64,000 nt of DNA from Alteromonas oceanisediminis (GCF_018474025.1 NZ_JAHCTA010000011.1:1-64000), one strand, 5' to 3'; numbered from the stretch's first letter, positions 47,447 to 56,263 are shown. A program made the numbers and translations. Notes: generated by a model not told the origin, from the sequence alone.

Positions 47447-47791
47447 TTGAAACAGAACAAAAACCAGAAAAGGCAGCTAAAACTTAAGAAAGAGAAAAAA
47501 CGTTTAGAGACCCGCAGACACGAGAGTAATCGAATGATTAAGATTGCTAAGGTCCCCGATTTTATTACGTGCAATGAGTGTGGTGGTAAAGCCCCTCAGT
47601 CAACATTTGAGATATTAAACACAAAAGGCATGGACGGCATTGAAGTGGCTGTTACTGGAATATGTAGTGATTGCAAATTGCCTACGATTGCTGTTTCTGG
47701 CGACCCCGATGCAACAGCCGAGTTAATGATGGTGTTGCAAGATAAAATGGGTGGTGGCCAGTTAGGTATTGAACAAAGGAAACTGAAATAG
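47447..47791 (+). CDS. Hypothetical zinc-ribbon protein (114 aa)
   Basis: From TTG 47447: a Lys/Arg-rich N-terminus (KQNKNQKRQLKLKKEKKRLE), then a CxxC...CxxC ribbon (ITCNECGGKAP, TGICSDCKLP). It is likely nucleic-acid-contacting by charge. AGGAAA before the start. It lies 12 bp before the next small gene. Not recognised. Confidence 0.5.
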   Translation: MKQNKNQKRQLKLKKEKKRLETRRHESNRMIKIAKVPDFITCNECGGKAPQSTFEILNTKGMDGIEVAVTGICSDCKLPTIAVSGDPDATAELMMVLQDKMGGGQLGIEQRKLK

Positions 47792-47803
47792 GAAGTAATA
47801 TCT

Positions 47804-48169
47804 ATGGAAGAAGTGATTCTTAGAAGCGCGGGGGATTTTCCGAACAAATCTGTCGTTGAATATGCAACAGTAGTGGTAAAACTGAGAATGCGCGATATCC
47901 CTGAGAGTCTGCAGAATGAACATTGCCATGAAGACTCGATAGTACATTTATTTCTTTCTTCAAATCTTAGATTGACATTTAAAGAAATGTATCTTGACAG
48001 TAAAGAATTAGCACAGAAATTTAAAGAGTTCGCTGATATTAAACTTAAAAAACGGACATATACTGCTAAAACATTTGTTGAGGTAAGAACTTCTACGAGG
48101 AAAATAACAACTACAGCGATGCGTGCAAAACACTCAATTGCGGTGAGAGCATTGCTAGAGGGGAAGTAG
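47804..48169 (+). CDS. Hypothetical protein (121 aa)
   Basis: ATG with an AGGAAG site: EEVILRSAGDFPNKSVVEYA, later RLTFKEMYLDSKELAQKFKE. Soluble, basic at the C-terminus. It follows the zinc-ribbon gene in the same transcription unit. Not recognised. Confidence 0.45.
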   Translation: MEEVILRSAGDFPNKSVVEYATVVVKLRMRDIPESLQNEHCHEDSIVHLFLSSNLRLTFKEMYLDSKELAQKFKEFADIKLKKRTYTAKTFVEVRTSTRKITTTAMRAKHSIAVRALLEGK

Positions 48170-48408
48170 TATAGGAATATATCAGCGAGGGAAAAGTGGC
48201 TAAATATAAGTATCGCCACGGTATCGCTTGCGATCATAGTATTTGCTGCGGGTGTGGTTAGATGGATTACCTGTGGAAGAAATGAGTCTTAGTCTGAACT
48301 AGGAAACGAGAAATTGATTGGAAGCATCAAACATCCGCATTTAATAGGTTGCGGAAATAGAGTATTTGATAATATGAATACTATCAAACAAGGTAAAAAG
48401 GATTCTAT
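48170..48408. other. Gap with a possible membrane micropeptide
   Basis: One frame (about 48182-48290) reads WLNISIATVSLAIIVFAAGV VRW after a TAG, a single transmembrane helix without a start codon. Nothing else supported. Confidence 0.25.
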
Positions 48409-48885
48409 ATGACGAAGTTTTTTGTACCACTCCTATTTTGTTTCTTTTGGGTTAGTGTGATTTTCGCTGGAACAGATTACTTCAAAGAAAACGTTTACGA
48501 TGTTGGTGGTGACAAAGTTAGTTTGAAGCTCATTTCTAACACGAATAGCTACATTGATCAGTATGATCGATTGTGGTCTATTGTCAAAGTGTCGCCAGAT
48601 ACTTATAAGGCCATTCCTTCTGGAAACAATAAATGCTTGTTAGAGAACGTTAGCATGCATCCTTATTTTGAAAAAGATACTGACCTAGCAAAGTACATCG
48701 CTCATGATAGCCGATGCAGCCTTAAAGCAACTCCTTTTGAAGCCTACACATTCGCTAGATCTGAAAATGAGCTAATTTCCTTTACTTTTAGTGTTTGCCC
48801 TTCTGGTTACGAGGAAAAAGGGTATTGCGAAAAAGTGGCACATTTGTCAACCGACAAATTGAATAATTCATTAGCAGTTAATTGA
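48409..48885 (+). CDS. Exported hypothetical protein (158 aa)
   Basis: A clear signal peptide (TKFFVPLLFCFFWVSVIFA) precedes a mature part with five cysteines (CLLENV, SRCSLK, SVCPSG, GYCEK), so disulfides in the periplasm are likely. AAGGATT before the ATG. It is followed directly by paralogue B of the small helical protein. Not recognised. Confidence 0.55.
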   Translation: MTKFFVPLLFCFFWVSVIFAGTDYFKENVYDVGGDKVSLKLISNTNSYIDQYDRLWSIVKVSPDTYKAIPSGNNKCLLENVSMHPYFEKDTDLAKYIAHDSRCSLKATPFEAYTFARSENELISFTFSVCPSGYEEKGYCEKVAHLSTDKLNNSLAVN

Positions 48886-48897
48886 TATTGGAAATTT

Positions 48898-49095
48898 ATG
48901 AATTTACTTAATCTAAATGATGTTATGGCAATGGAATTGTCTGAGATTGATGAGTTGTTATCGATTCACAAAGCTGAGTTGCAACAAGGTTATGTTCTAA
49001 ACCAGAACAATCAAAAAGAAGCTATCGATTCTGTGAATTTTGCTTCTGTTGTTAAGACATTAGAGCGAGCAAAAACGCTTAAAACAGCACATTAA
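48898..49095 (+). CDS. Small helical protein, paralogue B
   Basis: 65 residues, MNLLNLNDVMAMELSEIDEL, differing from paralogue A (45977) at only a few positions. It starts 12 bp after the exported-protein gene. The similarity continues in DNA just past the stop, so the duplication included flanking bases. Confidence 0.6.
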   Translation: MNLLNLNDVMAMELSEIDELLSIHKAELQQGYVLNQNNQKEAIDSVNFASVVKTLERAKTLKTAH

Positions 49096-49251
49096 GCGCA
49101 ATAAGAAATAATTGAGTATAAAACGTATTATTGTCCCACAAACGTAGCACCGTGCTTATATCTTAAGTCTCTGAGCCAGCTGGGTTAGCATTGTTGCTGA
49201 TTGGTATAGTGGGCTCTTAGAGCCTCGAGTTCGCCGTTAGTCTGAGATTGA

Positions 49252-49632
49252 TTAGCTTTTGTTTGGGAACTCTTCTTCAGTGAAATCACTGATGCAATTG
49301 CTTTGCTCGAATGCATCGCCTTGTTTTATACAGTCAGTCATTTTTTGGTTAGGCTCAAGGTAGGCTTCCGTGACAGTGTCTAACGCAACATAACCAGTCA
49401 TCAATGTGCATGTGGCACCAATCACGCCCCCAGTAACTTTCTCCAAGCCTTCACGTCCGTAATAACATACTGCGCCGTAAATGATACCTGCGATATACCA
49501 AGACGACATGATAGAAATGTCCTGATTGGCAATATCGTCTACAGTCTGGTCAATGGTTAGTGCCTGGTATAAGTCATATCCAGAGTTCGCCAATATGATT
49601 GCGCCGATCCCTATAACTACTGCTGTGTACAT
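49252..49632 (-). CDS. Small membrane protein (126 aa)
   Basis: Hydrophobic helices at residues ~2-18 (TAVVIGIGAIILANSGYDLY), ~45-60 (WYIAGIIYGAVCYYG) and ~68-85 (GGVIGATCTLMTGYVALD). Acidic C-terminal tail with two cysteines. AGGAGAA before the start. Not recognised. It is the first of a run of minus-strand mobile-element-style genes read in order from the right. Confidence 0.5.
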   Translation of the reverse strand: MYTAVVIGIGAIILANSGYDLYQALTIDQTVDDIANQDISIMSSWYIAGIIYGAVCYYGREGLEKVTGGVIGATCTLMTGYVALDTVTEAYLEPNQKMTDCIKQGDAFEQSNCISDFTEEEFPNKS

Positions 49633-49659
49633 GAAGAATTCTCCTTACGTTTTTCTATT

Positions 49660-50073
49660 TTAATATCCATACAACCCATTGTTGTAACAGGCCTCATCGA
49701 TTTGTTTAGCTATTTCCCACACACCATCACGGTCAGATAGATACTTAGCACTGATGACGGGTACAAAGACGCCATCATTGATGATACAAAGCTCGACCCG
49801 GTAGCCTTCGCAGTTACCACTACGCGCAAACACAATCACATTTCCCTTAGGTAGAGACGCTTGCTTATCCTGCTTGTACTCACCAAAACTGATATATTCC
49901 GCTGCGCCATAGGCTGAGCAATCCCAACCCGGCATAACAATCGCCTTGAGTGCTTCTTCAAATTGCTTTTCCAGCTCTCCATAGCTGCGCTGCTTCACGT
50001 ATTCAAGCAGACTTGTCTCTTTTCCGTCTTTGATTTTGGGTTGATAAACCATCGTGCGAATAGCCAGTTCCAT
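49660..50073 (-). CDS. Hypothetical protein (137 aa)
   Basis: Soluble protein with ELEKQFEEALKAIVMPGWDC and ELCIINDGVFVPVISAKYLS. No signal or membrane segment. It lies 27 bp upstream of the small membrane gene. Not recognised. Codon use and length support a real gene. Confidence 0.45.
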   Translation of the reverse strand: MELAIRTMVYQPKIKDGKETSLLEYVKQRSYGELEKQFEEALKAIVMPGWDCSAYGAAEYISFGEYKQDKQASLPKGNVIVFARSGNCEGYRVELCIINDGVFVPVISAKYLSDRDGVWEIAKQIDEACYNNGLYGY

Positions 50074-50153
50074 TTAAGAATCCTAATAGTGACTGAATTG
50101 CACTCACTATCACTTATATCCGTATTTCCGCTATAAATTAGTCATCGCCTTGT

Positions 50154-50609
50154 CTAATCAATCAGTTGGGGGAAATTGTTCGATACCTCAAGTCCAGCTG
50201 GGGTCACCAGAAGCCACACATTGTCATAGGTCCCAGTTGTAACTGGCTCTTGTGAAATGTTCGGATAATTAGCAAAGGCGACCACTGCAATCACGTCAGA
50301 AACGTTATCGGGCAGGCTCGTCAAGCGAACTGGCGAAAGCGATACTAACTCCAGCGAATGAACATCAATGCTTTCACCAAACGTAAGCATTGCCGGAACT
50401 TTCTGCTCGAACCACGTGAGGTTTGTAAATTCGTGGATAAGAGATAACGTTTTTTCATCGTAAACAAATACAACGTCTAGCTTCATTGCATAATTCAGCT
50501 CATTATCGGTGACAACTGCATGAATACTCTTGATATGGTTCTTCGCACAAGCTGTTACAAGTAATATTCCTATAGCCACCGTGAGGATCGTAGCCGCGCG
50601 CGATTTCAT
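50154..50609 (-). CDS. Putative lipoprotein (151 aa)
   Basis: The signal ATILTVAIGILLVTAC has a lipobox (LVTAC), so Cys ~21 is the likely lipidated residue. The mature part is beta-rich (MKLDVVFVYDEKTLSLIHEF, SLELVSLSPVRL). Reminiscent of small conjugation-element lipoproteins, but no family is certain. Confidence 0.6.
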   Translation of the reverse strand: MKSRAATILTVAIGILLVTACAKNHIKSIHAVVTDNELNYAMKLDVVFVYDEKTLSLIHEFTNLTWFEQKVPAMLTFGESIDVHSLELVSLSPVRLTSLPDNVSDVIAVVAFANYPNISQEPVTTGTYDNVWLLVTPAGLEVSNNFPQLID

Positions 50610-50649
50610 TGATTGAATATTCCAAGTTGCAAGTGAATGAATGGCAAGC

Positions 50650-50898
50650 TTAGCCTGTTATTGAGCTAACGGGTAGCCCGCCTGCTAGTGCATCTTCGAT
50701 ATCAAAGATTGCGCGGCGCAACTGGCGCAGAGTGTACTCAGCATGTTTCAGCCTTTCATTGAGCGCCAATTTCTCGCTCAACAGCTCGGCCTTCTTTGCT
50801 TCATTGCGTAATCGCTTCGCGTACTGCTTTGCCAGCCGGAGCTGCGCTTCCGCATCTTCGACTGTTTTAATCTTTTCTAATCGTTGCGTAAAATTCAT
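50650..50898 (-). CDS. Coiled-coil hypothetical protein (82 aa)
   Basis: Almost entirely helical and Leu/Lys/Arg/Glu-rich (AEAQLRLAKQYAKRLRNEAK, LLSEKLALNERLKHAEYTLR), ending in GGLPVSSITG. No known domain. It lies between two unrecognised genes on the same strand. Confidence 0.5.
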   Translation of the reverse strand: MNFTQRLEKIKTVEDAEAQLRLAKQYAKRLRNEAKKAELLSEKLALNERLKHAEYTLRQLRRAIFDIEDALAGGLPVSSITG

Positions 50899-50965
50899 AG
50901 TGTAAAAACCTGTAATTGATAAACAAAGGATGGGGCATCGCGACCAGCATTCCCTGACTGGCGCA

Positions 50966-51328
50966 TTATTTGCCCTTTGAGTGTTTTGTCACCACGTAAA
51001 TCTCGTAACCATCGCCAAGGGTTGCTGGCATTACCCCAAAATCGTTAACTACTGAGCCGTCGATGGTCGTGTAGTCGTTAAAAAGCATTTGCGTGTAGAC
51101 TTTACTTTTCATCGCGTGCATTTCGCTGCTGTAGGCCTTGCCTGACGATGCAACGTGGATTTGAGACACCTTCTGGGATGGATTAGCTAGATTATGTAGT
51201 TGTGTGCGGATCCAGCCGCTGGCGACTTGCTTACCGTTTTTATACCCGCTACCGATAACGCTGCGTGGTGTGATATTGCCATTCAGTAGGTTGTTCAGCA
51301 TGGTTTGGTATTCGATTAATTTAGTCAT
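50966..51328 (-). CDS. Hypothetical protein (about 120 aa)
   Basis: From the internal ATG (MTKLIEYQTMLNNLLNGNIT) rather than the GTG at 51346, which overlaps the upstream gene more. KNGKQVASGWIRTQLHNLAN and YSSEMHAMKSKVYTQMLFND follow. No recognised domain. Confidence 0.45.
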   Translation of the reverse strand: MTKLIEYQTMLNNLLNGNITPRSVIGSGYKNGKQVASGWIRTQLHNLANPSQKVSQIHVASSGKAYSSEMHAMKSKVYTQMLFNDYTTIDGSVVNDFGVMPATLGDGYEIYVVTKHSKGK

Positions 51329-51329
51329 T

Positions 51330-51593
51330 TCAGGCAGCCTCGACAACAGTAAACGTGTGACGGCCTTGAGCGTTGTAGCAGTTAACTAAAAAGCCAGACG
51401 GGTTGACCGCGATACGCACTTCAAATCGACCGCATGAGTGGCCTGCACCCCAGAAAAAGCCTGTATAGTTATTGCATTGCCACGTCGCCAGTTTGCGCTT
51501 GTGGTGCTTCGGTGGCTGAGGTGAGCTATCCGACACAAGAATTTTTGTGCCTTTCTTAACTTGCTCAAAATCACTGATGGAATTTAACTCCAT
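51330..51593 (-). CDS. Hypothetical protein (87 aa)
   Basis: VKKGTKILVSDSSPQPPKHH then ATWQCNNYTGFFWGAGHSCG and RFEVRIAVNPSGFLVNCYNA. Several aromatics and three cysteines. Its start shares one base with the previous gene's stop at 51593, and its end abuts the next gene, so three small genes are tightly coupled. Confidence 0.45.
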   Translation of the reverse strand: MELNSISDFEQVKKGTKILVSDSSPQPPKHHKRKLATWQCNNYTGFFWGAGHSCGRFEVRIAVNPSGFLVNCYNAQGRHTFTVVEAA

Positions 51594-51949
51594 TACCCCT
51601 GCTCCTCTTCTGTTACTCGCTTATCTAAACGCGCCCCTTCCAAATTGATAGTGTGCGTTGGCGAGTCACTGTTTATATCGCCGTATACGCGTACCATTAA
51701 TTGGCCGTCATACTTCTCAATATAAATGGGCTGACCCATATCATCGTCTGAGCAGCAGTCACCATAGCCCTTGATATGGATCCCCAAACCTAAGCCGCTC
51801 TTAGTATTGATAACGCCCATGGTGTCTTCGCCGGTTGCCTCGTCGTGCAGGGCAAAGCAAAGATTCCCGTCATTGGCGCCGACGGTATAGCCAGCCGCAA
51901 TGAGTGTGTGTATGGCGTTCCCTATGTCCGTTGCAGTCGGCATTGACAT
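51593..51949 (-). CDS. Hypothetical protein (118 aa)
   Basis: Acidic protein: TATDIGNAIHTLIAAGYTVG, then LGIHIKGYGDCCSDDDMGQP with a CC pair. First of a coupled three-gene set. Not recognised. Confidence 0.45.
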   Translation of the reverse strand: MSMPTATDIGNAIHTLIAAGYTVGANDGNLCFALHDEATGEDTMGVINTKSGLGLGIHIKGYGDCCSDDDMGQPIYIEKYDGQLMVRVYGDINSDSPTHTINLEGARLDKRVTEEEQG

Positions 51950-52015
51950 ATTTTATTTAGCTCCAATGGTGAACAGTAAAGCCAGGTTAACGCGCTTGCT
52001 TATTCACGCTGCAAA

Positions 52016-52195
52016 TCAGGCGCAGAGCATCCCACCCTTGCTTATCACAAAATCCACCTGTGAAATCGCTTCTGTCCGCGACCCAAGCCACTGTGTTGCG
52101 TGTTTGATGGCTTCTTCTCATATCGTTGCTTTAATCTTCACTTGCCAACTGCACTGCGTATTCCCGTCCAGTCGATGCTCGCCCTTGAATGACAA
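52016..52195 (-). pseudogene. Small gene broken by an in-frame TGA
   Basis: From TTG 52195: SFKGEHRLDGNTQCSWQVKI then KATI, a TGA, then in the same frame EEAIKHATQWLGSRTEAISQ to the end. A preceding in-frame piece (MPVSRQMLARIFHTKTAPDN, from 52258) ends at TAG just before. It looks like decayed coding DNA. HATQWL recalls the fragment at 42741. Confidence 0.4.
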
Positions 52196-52436
52196 CTAGT
52201 TATCCGGCGCGGTTTTTGTATGAAAAATACGCGCTAGCATTTGTCGAGATACTGGCATAGGTCGCTCCTACGCTATGGATTGAGTGATTAAGGGATTTGT
52301 GTTCTTAAGCACGGATAACGGTACGCAGCTGGTTTAGCAGGTCTCACTAATAAGCCAGAAATCAGACCGAAGGAACAGGTGAGGTTTGGGTTAAATACCA
52401 CTATATTTTCAAATATGGAAATCGGAGGTGTCGAGA

Positions 52437-52616
52437 ATGATGAATGAGATTGAGGGCGTGTACTTTTGGGCGCGTGTGAAGTCAGAGACCGACAAGATAC
52501 TCATTGTCGAACAAGTGAGAATCGGTTTCTATCTCATGGCAACGGACAAGCTCTACCCCCGGGAGGCTGTCGAACTGCTGTCATTGCCTATTCCGTCGCC
52601 TTTTAATGTTGCTTAA
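52437..52616 (+). CDS. Small hypothetical protein (about 59 aa)
   Basis: GGAGGTG at 52424-52430 sits at good spacing from ATG 52437, so that start is preferred over the GTG at 52428. NEIEGVYFWARVKSETDKIL then EAVELLSLPIPSPFNVA. Soluble, no known domain. Confidence 0.5.
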   Translation: MMNEIEGVYFWARVKSETDKILIVEQVRIGFYLMATDKLYPREAVELLSLPIPSPFNVA

Positions 52617-52735
52617 CAATGTCAATTTAGCGCCCAGTCGTACCATCAAAAGTGTTTTGCGGCACTGTCCGGACTAGTGCTATAGACCCTTCGCCCTCCC
52701 TGCACAATTTGCCATCCATGGCGACCATGAACTCG

Positions 52736-53260
52736 TTACTGATTGGCGAAGTCCGGTACTTCAAACCCATGCCGTGTTTGCTGGTGCTGGTTCTGATGTG
52801 GACGTGGTGGCTGATAGTTTCTCCCGTTATTGAGTCGCGCCACAGGCTGCTGGTTTTGCGGTGGATGGCTATTCGTTTGTTGTGCTTGCTGATAGCCTGC
52901 GCTTTGTTGTTGATTAGCAGCTTGCTGCTTACCGCGACTTAGCAGTTCAAAACTATCGACAACGACCTCAGTTGTTTCCCGATTATTGCCTTGTTGATCT
53001 TGCCATTTGCAAACGTTTAGCTTGCCTTCCAAGAATATTTCGGAGCCTTTCTGTAATAAGTTGCTGATAAGCTCGGCTGTTTTGCGGTAAGCAACCCCCT
53101 TCAGCCAAGTCGTATTCTCAACCTTTTGACCGTTATTGTCAGTATACGCCGATGTACTTGCCAGACTGAAATTCACCACCAAATCGCCTGACTGTAGGTT
53201 CTTCGCTTCTAGTTGACCGATATTACCCTTCGCTATGACTTTAATAAAACCGCGTGACAT
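52736..53260 (-). CDS. ssb: Single-stranded DNA-binding protein
   Basis: 174 residues. The OB fold (~1-110) is clear: VIAKGNIGQLEAKNLQSGDL, TTWLKGVAYRKTAELISNLL, GSEIFLEGKLNVCKWQDQQG. A Gln/Asn-rich linker follows. The last residues are GFEVPDFANQ rather than the usual acidic DDDIPF tip, which normally recruits repair and replication partners. Probably the mobile element's own SSB. Confidence 0.85.
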   Translation of the reverse strand: MSRGFIKVIAKGNIGQLEAKNLQSGDLVVNFSLASTSAYTDNNGQKVENTTWLKGVAYRKTAELISNLLQKGSEIFLEGKLNVCKWQDQQGNNRETTEVVVDSFELLSRGKQQAANQQQSAGYQQAQQTNSHPPQNQQPVARLNNGRNYQPPRPHQNQHQQTRHGFEVPDFANQ

Positions 53261-53425
53261 ATTATTTCCTCAAAATTGACATTAAGGTTTTTATCTCTTG
53301 CTGAGATGATTTCATTATCAATTAAGTCGAATATCACGCCACAAACCAGAACACTCTTACACTGCCCTGTACCGCTTGGGAAAAGTCTTTATCTCGCTGC
53401 GGCTCTTTTCGCTTTGCACTACAAA

Positions 53426-53560
53426 TCAGCTGACTGGGCAGATTGCTTTGGCAACATCCAACATGCCTTGCACATAGGCAGCCTTTACTTCAGATTGATG
53501 TGCTTTCTGTGAATTGAGGAATCGCTGGTGCTCTTCTATACGCCGGCCTTTATATGCGCT
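53426..53560 (-). CDS. Possible small protein (about 45 aa)
   Basis: An open minus-strand frame ends AYKGRRIEEHQRFLNSQKAH then QSEVKAAYVQGMLDVAKAIC and a TGA at 53426-53428. It reads like natural protein but no start codon is evident upstream. It may overlap the PEP-CTERM fragment's start on the other strand. Confidence 0.3.
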   Translation of the reverse strand, partial: SAYKGRRIEEHQRFLNSQKAHQSEVKAAYVQGMLDVAKAICPVS

Positions 53561-53829
53561 TGGGCGACTCCATGAGCACTGTTTGGAACGAACGGGTGCA
53601 GACAACCGCCAGTATGCTTTATGAAGATCGCTTTAACCCATATCTGAGGAGCCAAATTTCATTTCGTGAAAATTTGTACGGAGACAACCCTTTCGAAAAT
53701 AGTGCTAAACTGCTCGTCAAAGAGATTACATCAGTAAGCGAACCAGGCTCATTCGCATTAATTACCTTAGGCTTGATGTTAGCGCTCTGGCGGAAACTCG
53801 CGAAGCGACATGTAATAATTCCTGTCTAG
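53554..53829 (+). pseudogene. PEP-CTERM protein 3' fragment
   Basis: 91 residues from ATG 53554. The C-terminus SVSEPGSFALITLGLMLALW then RKLAKRH is a PEP-CTERM-like sorting signal (SEPGS, helix, Arg/Lys). There is no signal peptide. The frame is open upstream to a TGA (GIAGALLYAGLYMRLGD), so only the last part of a secreted protein is left. Confidence 0.5.
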
Positions 53830-53897
53830 TGGGGGAGGGGGTATGTACGTAGTTTCTCGACCCATATAATCGTTTAAACCCGTGATTACCCTTTGCT

Positions 53898-54077
53898 TTA
53901 CCTGATAATGCCGTGTTTTTGGAGTTCCTCGACAGCGGCTTTGATACTGCCAAACTGGTTAACCAGCTTATGCATCGCCACCTTTTTCGCTTCTTCCGAT
54001 TCTCTCTGATTGAACGTATCCCACCATGTTTTGAGGATGATTGGCGGTAGTGATTGGGGTTGTGATGATCGCTTCAT
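53898..54077 (-). CDS. Small hypothetical protein (59 aa)
   Basis: ATG 54077: KRSSQPQSLPPIILKTWWDT then FNQRESEEAKKVAMHKLVNQ and FGSIKAAVEELQKHGI. Helical C-terminal half. The gene has ACTAAC-like upstream sequence but no strong ribosome site. Typical of small mobile-element genes. Confidence 0.45.
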   Translation of the reverse strand: MKRSSQPQSLPPIILKTWWDTFNQRESEEAKKVAMHKLVNQFGSIKAAVEELQKHGIIR

Positions 54078-54092
54078 ACGGTGTTAGTTCCT

Positions 54093-54314
54093 TTAACAGT
54101 AACGGCATAATACAACACGAGGGTGCGTTAAGCAGCTATTATAAAGCGCTTCAACCGCGTTTTGAGAACCACTGAAAACACCTGTCACCCGACCATTGTC
54201 ACTTTCACAAGTAATACTAAGCCCCCATTTTGCGCTTTCGCTTGCCAGCACCACGCCACTAAGGTCTAGTCCAATGCTTTCGATTTGTTGTTTGAGTTGA
54301 TGATTGTCGCGCAC
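54093..54314 (-). CDS. Small hypothetical protein (73 aa)
   Basis: RDNHQLKQQIESIGLDLSGV then VLASESAKWGLSITCESDNG, with three cysteines at the end (CRYC). It lies between two small genes of the same strand. Not recognised. Confidence 0.4.
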   Translation of the reverse strand: MRDNHQLKQQIESIGLDLSGVVLASESAKWGLSITCESDNGRVTGVFSGSQNAVEALYNSCLTHPRVVLCRYC

Positions 54315-54421
54315 GTTTGCGTTGTCCTTGTTCTGAAGTTACCGCTTATTATGCCGTTGCGGTGCTTTTACACCACAAATCAGCGCCTTTCACATGACAG
54401 ACGCAGACATTTGTTTTGCAC

Positions 54422-56263
54422 TCACGCAGCCTGCGTTAATTTAAGCATCGATGAGGGCAGAATCTTCATTGATTCACTAATATTCCACACCTCATCAGCC
54501 GGTGCATCTTCGCCGGTTTCCTCAGCAAATTCTTCTTTGCTTCTCACCCACCCAAGAATTCGACTGACCGCTGTGTTCAGGCGGAGCATCGCGGCTTGAT
54601 TGAAGCTTAAGTGCCGGTTGCCGTTCTTATAGAAACGGATTTTCACAAGCTCGACACTTTCACCGTCAGGGGTTGTCCCGGTGATATAATACGCATCCCC
54701 GTAGCCTATGTGCTCATAGCGACAGGAGCCGTACAAATTTCCGTAGCCCAGCAGACGAAAGGCGACGATTAAATCATCGGTAAATTGGCGCGCGGACTCG
54801 TTTAATCCATGATCCCAACTGTTGTGACCAAAGTTACCCCATGTGCTGATAACAAATCGATAATCCAACATTCGCTTTGACTGCCTATCTAGGCTTTCTC
54901 CATCCCCATGGTAGCGGTTGTAACGCCAAGAATCGTCAAACACTCGGGTGTTCGATTTATAGTATGTCTTTATCGAGTCTGCGTTAGTCAAGCTTTTATA
55001 AATATCGATTAAACTTTCTTCGATCAGCTCATTGCCCATTTCAACCGCATATTGGATGACATAGACACAATTCTTATAAGTGAAATCGAGCGCAGTAGCA
55101 GAGAGTTGATTGAGCAATGTCTTTTTGTTCTCAGCAGTTAACTTTTCTTTGATGGCGTCGAGCTCATCAAACAACAGGCCCCAAAATACGCCGCGCCATC
55201 CATACAGCTTGGCCCTTACCGATTCTAATAAATCCTCGTATTTGATTCCGAGTTCAGACAGCAAGTTCCCGTCTAACTTTCCAATCGTTTTGTATTGATT
55301 GAGCGTGTGCTGCATATTGCGTTCGTAGCTCTCCAGAAGCGCCCAAATCACACCGCGACTTTTCACTAATTCAAAGCTCTCAGTCCCTTCCTTTTTCATC
55401 TCAGCTTTCACCCGCTGACGTTCAACGTACTCGTGAAATTTGTCCGTAGTCTCACTTGTCGTTTTATGAAGCCCCAACTCTTCACTAATGAACTTTAGAA
55501 ATGGACTTGTTGCTTTAATCCCCAAATCAGGCCGGTAGTGATAGCGTCGCTGCTCCCAGCGTTCCCCGGCTGCGTCTTTCTCTTCTTCCAAGGCTTCTTG
55601 AGACAAATCGACAAAGGAAAATCGTACTAGGTGCACTTTAGCGCGCGCTTTTCTTTCGGCATCGAGGAAATCTGATGTGGTAATGATCTCGGAAAACTCT
55701 ATCCCGCGACTCTTAATCGCCTGTTTTATCAGTTTACTTTCGGTCCAACGCTCTGGGATTACTGCATACAAGACTTTAAACGCCAGCTCTTGAAGCAATC
55801 GCGCAATCCATGCTTCAAATTCCCGGTAAGGAGGGTTACAAAAACCAAACGTTACACTCTTCGTTATAAGATTCGTTTCTGCGAATTCGGTGCCAATGAG
55901 GTGAATATTCTTGCCGCGATAGGTGCTGGTATGAATGCCGGCCTTTTCTATTGCGTATGCTTTGACGCTGGCACCTATTTTATCTTTGTTGGCGTTCAAC
56001 GTATCTCGAATAGCGGTGACCACACGCCCGCACCCCGCACCTATATCGAGCACCGTAGGGTTTTTATCTCGTCCCTCAAGCTCATACACCATGCTAAGGC
56101 GCTTTACATCATCAGTGATGACCTGGATTTGTGCTGCCGTGGTGGGGTACCACTCGTAATCTTCGTTCGCGGCTTTTAAGGCCTTAACCGTGGCACTCAC
56201 TGACGCTTGCTTAACCTTTGCCAGTTGCGCTGAGGGTTGTTCAAATAGATTGGATTGTTCCAT
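54422..56263 (-). CDS. DUF4942 N6-adenine-type methyltransferase
   Basis: 613 residues. SAM-binding motif I VLDIGAGCGRVVTAI (~70-85) and catalytic motif IV FCNPPYREFEAWI (~140) mark a class I DNA or RNA N6-adenine methyltransferase. The C-terminal ~250 residues (LLFDELDAIKEKLTAENKKT onward) match the DUF4942 domain that often follows such methyltransferases on plasmids and phages. It may protect the element from restriction. It is transcribed leftward. A strong hairpin (56435-56454) lies upstream of it. Confidence 0.8.
   Translation of the reverse strand: MEQSNLFEQPSAQLAKVKQASVSATVKALKAANEDYEWYPTTAAQIQVITDDVKRLSMVYELEGRDKNPTVLDIGAGCGRVVTAIRDTLNANKDKIGASVKAYAIEKAGIHTSTYRGKNIHLIGTEFAETNLITKSVTFGFCNPPYREFEAWIARLLQELAFKVLYAVIPERWTESKLIKQAIKSRGIEFSEIITTSDFLDAERKARAKVHLVRFSFVDLSQEALEEEKDAAGERWEQRRYHYRPDLGIKATSPFLKFISEELGLHKTTSETTDKFHEYVERQRVKAEMKKEGTESFELVKSRGVIWALLESYERNMQHTLNQYKTIGKLDGNLLSELGIKYEDLLESVRAKLYGWRGVFWGLLFDELDAIKEKLTAENKKTLLNQLSATALDFTYKNCVYVIQYAVEMGNELIEESLIDIYKSLTNADSIKTYYKSNTRVFDDSWRYNRYHGDGESLDRQSKRMLDYRFVISTWGNFGHNSWDHGLNESARQFTDDLIVAFRLLGYGNLYGSCRYEHIGYGDAYYITGTTPDGESVELVKIRFYKNGNRHLSFNQAAMLRLNTAVSRILGWVRSKEEFAEETGEDAPADEVWNISESMKILPSSMLKLTQAA

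Noticed and set aside
45300-49150. Run of small same-strand genes as integron cassettes
   Set aside because: No attC-type sites between genes; gene duplication explains the repeated unit better.
53276-53512. 78-codon plus-strand frame after ssb
   Set aside because: Covers the ssb upstream region and opposes a better minus-strand candidate; no ribosome site.
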